Part shown: positions 61,473-64,000 of the stretch, in pieces | Position numbering within the stretch: the stretch's first letter is position 1 | Layout: each line of letters opens with the position of its first letter | Source of the DNA: a virus | Strand: one strand, 5' to 3' | Length of the DNA stretch: 64,000 nucleotides | IMG/VR virus record: IMGVR_UViG_3300025364_000003 | Coordinates: 142,529-206,528 of that record | Position numbers and translations under genes: made by a program | The notes under the pieces: generated by a model | Told to the model about the DNA's origin: nothing | Databases searched by the model: none | The model's input: the letters and a program-made list of their open reading frames with translations, nothing else

Positions 61473-61721
61473 ATGCTTCAGAAACTTTCAAAACTTTTCA
61501 CCGAACATCCAGGAGAACAGGGAGAAACTTATTGGCAGCACGCTAAATTTGCCCTCGGTGTTTCTTTTCATTTTTTTATTTCTGCTATTTTTTTGATTTT
61601 GCATGCTTTATTTCCTTTTGTTTGCCCACCAAAACCATTTGAATTATCATCGACAATAAACTACTTAACCAAGAAATGCGATAATCGCAAGGCCGATAAA
61701 AGTGGGCCGCCGTATCCATAG
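61473..61721 (+). CDS. DUF6356-like small membrane protein
   Basis: 82 residues: LSKLFTEHPGEQGETYWQHA then KFALGVSFHFFISAIFLILH ALFPF. The HP..GE-[TS]-Y-x-x-H pattern followed by two short hydrophobic segments and H-A-x-F-P-F matches DUF6356, proteins best known from alphaproteobacteria. No SD. Probably inner-membrane; role unknown. Host-derived gene is possible and could point to the host group. Confidence 0.65.
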   Translation: MLQKLSKLFTEHPGEQGETYWQHAKFALGVSFHFFISAIFLILHALFPFVCPPKPFELSSTINYLTKKCDNRKADKSGPPYP

Positions 61722-61755
61722 TATGGATTTACCAGATTGGTTCGAGGGAAAAAAA

Positions 61756-62571
61756 ATGACAAAAATTCTTAAAGAACGTTGGATGAGATTGGCCGGAGTG
61801 TTACAAGAAAAGACCGAGCCTAATCCAGGCGAAGACCGCCTTAAGGATGCTAAGCATTATGTAAGAAATGCTATGGAAGCACTTCAAACTGCCATCGAAA
61901 AAGGCTTGGATGAAGATCAAGAGATGGCAAAGGAAATTGAGGGCCAGCTTTCAACTGCTTACAAAAAGCTTACTGGTGCCGAAGAAAGCGACCGAAAAAA
62001 CATTGGCGAAGCACAGTTTGCAAAAGATGCGTTAGAAGACATTGAAACACTTTGGCAGCCTAAGCCAGGTGAAGATTATGAACTCGGCGTAGATTATCAG
62101 CAACCTCCAACAATGATTGGTTCGGTTCAAGATGAAGAGTTTTCTTTAGATGATTTTGATCCAGAAGATGAAGGGCTTACCATCAGAGAACCAGGTTACG
62201 AGACTGATCCAGAGTATGATGAGGATCAACTAGGCGATCTTTATGGTTCTACGTGGGAAGAAGAAGAGGAACGTACCCATTGGGGGGAACCGGTATTTAG
62301 AGATACAGATATTGGCAGAAAAAGCGACTTCATTAAGAGAAAAAGCGACTTCATTAAGTCAGAAGATGCCACACAGGCCGAGGATAAGCAATGGAGCAAG
62401 TCGGATTTGCAATACGCTGCGCAATATTTTTGGACAAGCGTTAATCGAAGAGGGAATGATTACGAAGACGCACTAAACTTTGCAAGTAACAATTTCGACA
62501 TTCCAAAAGATGTGCTTGAAAAGGCATATGACGATTTTGAAAAGGAATATGACACGATGTACATCTTTTGA
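61756..62571 (+). CDS. RW-LAG motif protein, 271 aa
   Basis: ATG 61756 has GAGGG at 8 nt; the longer frame from 61702 overlaps the previous gene. TKILKERWMRLAGVLQEKTE is the LAG-box helix with L-Q-E. Then a helical AKHYVRNAMEALQTAIEKGL, a long acidic disordered region (residues ~100-205), a tandem heptapeptide RKSDFIK RKSDFIK from a 21-bp DNA repeat, and a C-terminal helical DLQYAAQYFWTSVNRRGNDY. Resembles the other cargo-like proteins. Confidence 0.6.
   Translation: MTKILKERWMRLAGVLQEKTEPNPGEDRLKDAKHYVRNAMEALQTAIEKGLDEDQEMAKEIEGQLSTAYKKLTGAEESDRKNIGEAQFAKDALEDIETLWQPKPGEDYELGVDYQQPPTMIGSVQDEEFSLDDFDPEDEGLTIREPGYETDPEYDEDQLGDLYGSTWEEEEERTHWGEPVFRDTDIGRKSDFIKRKSDFIKSEDATQAEDKQWSKSDLQYAAQYFWTSVNRRGNDYEDALNFASNNFDIPKDVLEKAYDDFEKEYDTMYIF
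62317..62358 (+). repeat. Perfect 21-bp tandem duplication
   Basis: Two adjacent identical 21-bp units (62317-62337, 62338-62358) encode RKSDFIK twice inside the 271-residue protein; a recent in-frame slippage. Confidence 0.9.
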
Positions 62572-62595
62572 TAGATTAGCGTGCAAATCCCTTTT

Positions 62596-62630
62596 GGCTG
62601 CCCATGTTGTTCATGGGCAGCCTTTTTTTT
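62596..62630 (+). terminator. Strong terminator
   Basis: GGCTGCCCATG-TTGTT-CATGGGCAGCC stem and T8. Confidence 0.95.
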
Positions 62631-62685
62631 GCAGGTTTGTCCTCTTTTAGTGGCTGAGTTTCAAAGGCTCCCTCAACCCACCCTT

Positions 62686-63411
62686 CTAAAAAATTTCTGC
62701 TGCAACAAGCTTTTCTTTGAGTTTTTTGTTTTCAATTTTTAATTTTCTTAACTCCAGGAGGAGTTTTCTGTGTTCACCAGAATGTTCATTTCTATTGAGA
62801 AGCTCAAGATTTTCTATCCTATTATCATCTTTAACTCCATTGATATGATGAACAACCTCATTTGATAAAAGAGGTCTTTTGAGGCTTAGTGCCATAATAG
62901 CTCTATGTTCAAGTATTTCAGGATTTCTTTTTCCATTATGTGTTACTGACATTGGTTTAAGAATTTTTTGTTCTTTTTCTGAAAAGAAGTCAAGTAGACA
63001 TACAATGTACCCAGAACTGTTATAGTGTTTTCCTACCATACCTGTTTTACTTTGACCGCTCCTTATAATTTTCGAACATAACAAACAGATTGACATTTTT
63101 CCTTGTCTGATTTTTCCTATATTTACTGTCCTAACCATTCTCCATTGTTTGCAAATACCACACCTCAGACAGAAAATTCGCCTAATTGAGTTCCCATCTT
63201 TAAATCTTTTAGTTTTATCCCAATTTATGGCTGCTCCATTAGGCAAGTTTTCAATACCTGAATTTATTTTCTTAGTCGATGAAGCAAGTCCTAAATTTTT
63301 TCGTTTCGACCAAACACTTGAAGTGTCAACATTTAATTCTCTTGCTATTTCAGCATTGTTTTTAGACCAGTCAACTTTAGACCAGTCTACTGTCCAAGAT
63401 TTTTTACCCAT
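62686..63411 (-). CDS. HNH endonuclease (homing type) with helix-turn-helix
   Basis: 241 residues. N-terminal VDWSKNNAEIARELNVDTSS then VWSKRKNLGL is a helix-turn-helix of the kind preceding HNH domains. Middle Cys pairs (CLRCGICKQW, CLLCSK) form a zinc-binding element. The C-terminal catalytic domain EHRAIMALSLKRPLLSNEVV, HHINGVKDDNRIENLELLNR, NEHSGEHR is a canonical HNH_3 type, followed by a Lys-rich coiled coil. ATATTTA lies 5 nt before the ATG. Third homing-type endonuclease of the window. Confidence 0.85.
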   Translation of the reverse strand: MGKKSWTVDWSKVDWSKNNAEIARELNVDTSSVWSKRKNLGLASSTKKINSGIENLPNGAAINWDKTKRFKDGNSIRRIFCLRCGICKQWRMVRTVNIGKIRQGKMSICLLCSKIIRSGQSKTGMVGKHYNSSGYIVCLLDFFSEKEQKILKPMSVTHNGKRNPEILEHRAIMALSLKRPLLSNEVVHHINGVKDDNRIENLELLNRNEHSGEHRKLLLELRKLKIENKKLKEKLVAAEIF

Positions 63412-63416
63412 ACAAT

Positions 63417-63423
63417 TAAATAT
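63417..63423 (-). promoter_or_regulatory. TATTTA element 5 nt before a start codon
   Basis: ATATTTA-attgt-ATG(63411) on the minus strand, no SD. Confidence 0.4.
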
Positions 63424-63558
63424 GATCCACTGGATAAAACATTCGACGTGTTAATTCGCAACTGTTATTAACATCTAAATCCCTTTTTTCCAATATGATT
63501 TAGATTTTTTGGCTGTTTTTGGTTGTTTTTTGCGTCCCTGGGTTTAAGCCCAGGTGAA

Positions 63559-64000
63559 CTAAAACAATTCACTAGCAATTAAACATCCACGAGATACTGC
63601 ACGAAGAGGATCTTCTGCATGGCGAACCTCTTTTAGCTCAACAGGGAAATTGTTTTCTTTAAGTTTCTTCTCAAGCATGTCGACAAATCCCTTTGCTTTT
63701 GAAGTGCCACCAGCCACAACAACTGGAAGTGGGTCTTTGAACTTTGGAAGTGCTGAAGAAACTGACAAATGTGCAGCTAACTGTTTTGTAGTGTAATCAA
63801 TCAAACGAACGTAGCTTGCAGCTACAGCCTCAAGAACCTGATTTTCGTTAGCTTGACCAATAGTAAACTCGCCGTTTTCTTTTTCGGCCTGCACGATAGA
63901 ATCTGGCTCTCCGGTTGCAACTGCTGCCATACGATCAATCCAGTCACCAGAACGGGTTGTTGAGAAGGTAAGCACTGGTTCGCCATTCAACATTACGCAG
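63559..64000 (-). CDS. Actin-like ATPase, C-terminal part (5' end outside window)
   Basis: The frame stays open to the window edge, so the ATG at 63993 is probably internal. Visible residues: GEPVLTFSTTRSGDWIDRMA (as MreB/ParM ...S...GD-x-[IL]-D), an I-G-x-A helix region, LPVVVAGGTSKAKGFVDMLE (the phosphate/adenosine motif GG-[TS]-x-x-x-x-G-F) and RHAEDPLRAVSRGCLIASEL (DP...AV-x-R-G/A). These fit the C-terminal half of actin/Hsp70-fold filament proteins such as MreB, ParM or MamK. Phage actins position or segregate phage DNA; which subtype is unclear without the N-terminus. Confidence 0.7.
   Translation of the reverse strand, partial: CVMLNGEPVLTFSTTRSGDWIDRMAAVATGEPDSIVQAEKENGEFTIGQANENQVLEAVAASYVRLIDYTTKQLAAHLSVSSALPKFKDPLPVVVAGGTSKAKGFVDMLEKKLKENNFPVELKEVRHAEDPLRAVSRGCLIASELF

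Noticed and set aside
63537-63554. CCTGGG-TTTAAG-CCCAGG inverted repeat as a terminator
   Set aside because: The T-run lies on the wrong side for rightward transcripts, and the leftward transcript would have an A-run after the stem; kept only as a structural curiosity.
1-64000. CRISPR array, tRNA genes, integrase or attachment sites
   Set aside because: No regularly spaced repeats, no recognisable tRNA cloverleaf and no integrase gene were noticed on reading; a tRNAscan run would be needed to exclude tRNAs formally.

Overview
The window is a 64 kb stretch of an AT-rich, densely coded genome of a large contractile-tailed phage with a T4-type virion. The assignment rests on a gp23-like major capsid protein (48539-50461) with an acidic gp22-like scaffold just upstream, two paralogous gp18-like tail sheath proteins (36858-43003), a gp19-like tail tube protein (57057-57548), a gp14-like neck protein (30378-31082) and a gp4-like head-completion nuclease (31107-31598). 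No ribosomal, tRNA or host housekeeping operon was seen. Sheath and capsid proteins are much longer than in T4, which suits a jumbo phage or a fragment of one. The host is not shown; a lipobox lipoprotein encoded by the phage (16860-17519) hints at a bacterial host that anchors lipoproteins, probably Gram-negative.

Layout. 1-7082: accessory and host-interaction genes (YkuK-like RNase H fold, YkgJ-type Fe-S or zinc protein, a divergent GroEL-like chaperonin, a small Hc1 histone-like protein followed by a Lys-rich protein, a PIN-PhoH ATPase), then a decayed GIY-YIG endonuclease (7134-7613). 7664-16858: fibre and adhesion module with a 1463-residue beta-rich repeat protein and three tandem paralogues. 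16860-22089: matrixin-like lipoprotein protease, an 847-residue multidomain protein with an ADP-ribosyltransferase-like motif, an Hsp20 and small unknowns. 22396-26343: more fibre or baseplate-type proteins. 26390-36776: HAD phosphatase, neck-type proteins, a nuclease overlapping a RuvC-like resolvase, an adenine methyltransferase and three tandem kinase-like proteins. 36858-50461: sheath x2, a Cys-rich microprotein, small head-associated proteins, scaffold and capsid. 50646-64000: two intact homing endonucleases next to capsid and tube genes and a third further on, mixed with small proteins including a tandem ADP-ribosyltransferase-like protein, a Dps-like protein, a cupin, a DUF192 protein and an actin-like ATPase at the right edge.

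The main observation is a shared targeting-like signal. At least a dozen otherwise unrelated proteins carry a short amphipathic helix, usually at the N-terminus, that often ends in L-x-E or I-x-E, the T4 prohead-protease type of site. One version, R-W-x-x-L-A-G-[LIV], also forms the extreme C-terminus of the scaffold protein and resembles the N-terminal propeptide of the capsid protein (K-W-x-x-T-G-L-L-E). I infer a modular capsid-targeting code that loads effectors (ADP-ribosyltransferase-like, kinase-like, Dps-like, HAD, ChaB-like) into the prohead, analogous to T4 Alt and internal proteins but far more elaborate.

Two further patterns recur. A TATTTA element lies 4-5 nt upstream of several start codons that lack a Shine-Dalgarno, suggesting leaderless transcripts from a phage promoter. 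Several accessory genes are split by single-base frameshifts, all in the same direction, which may be genuine decay or assembly error.
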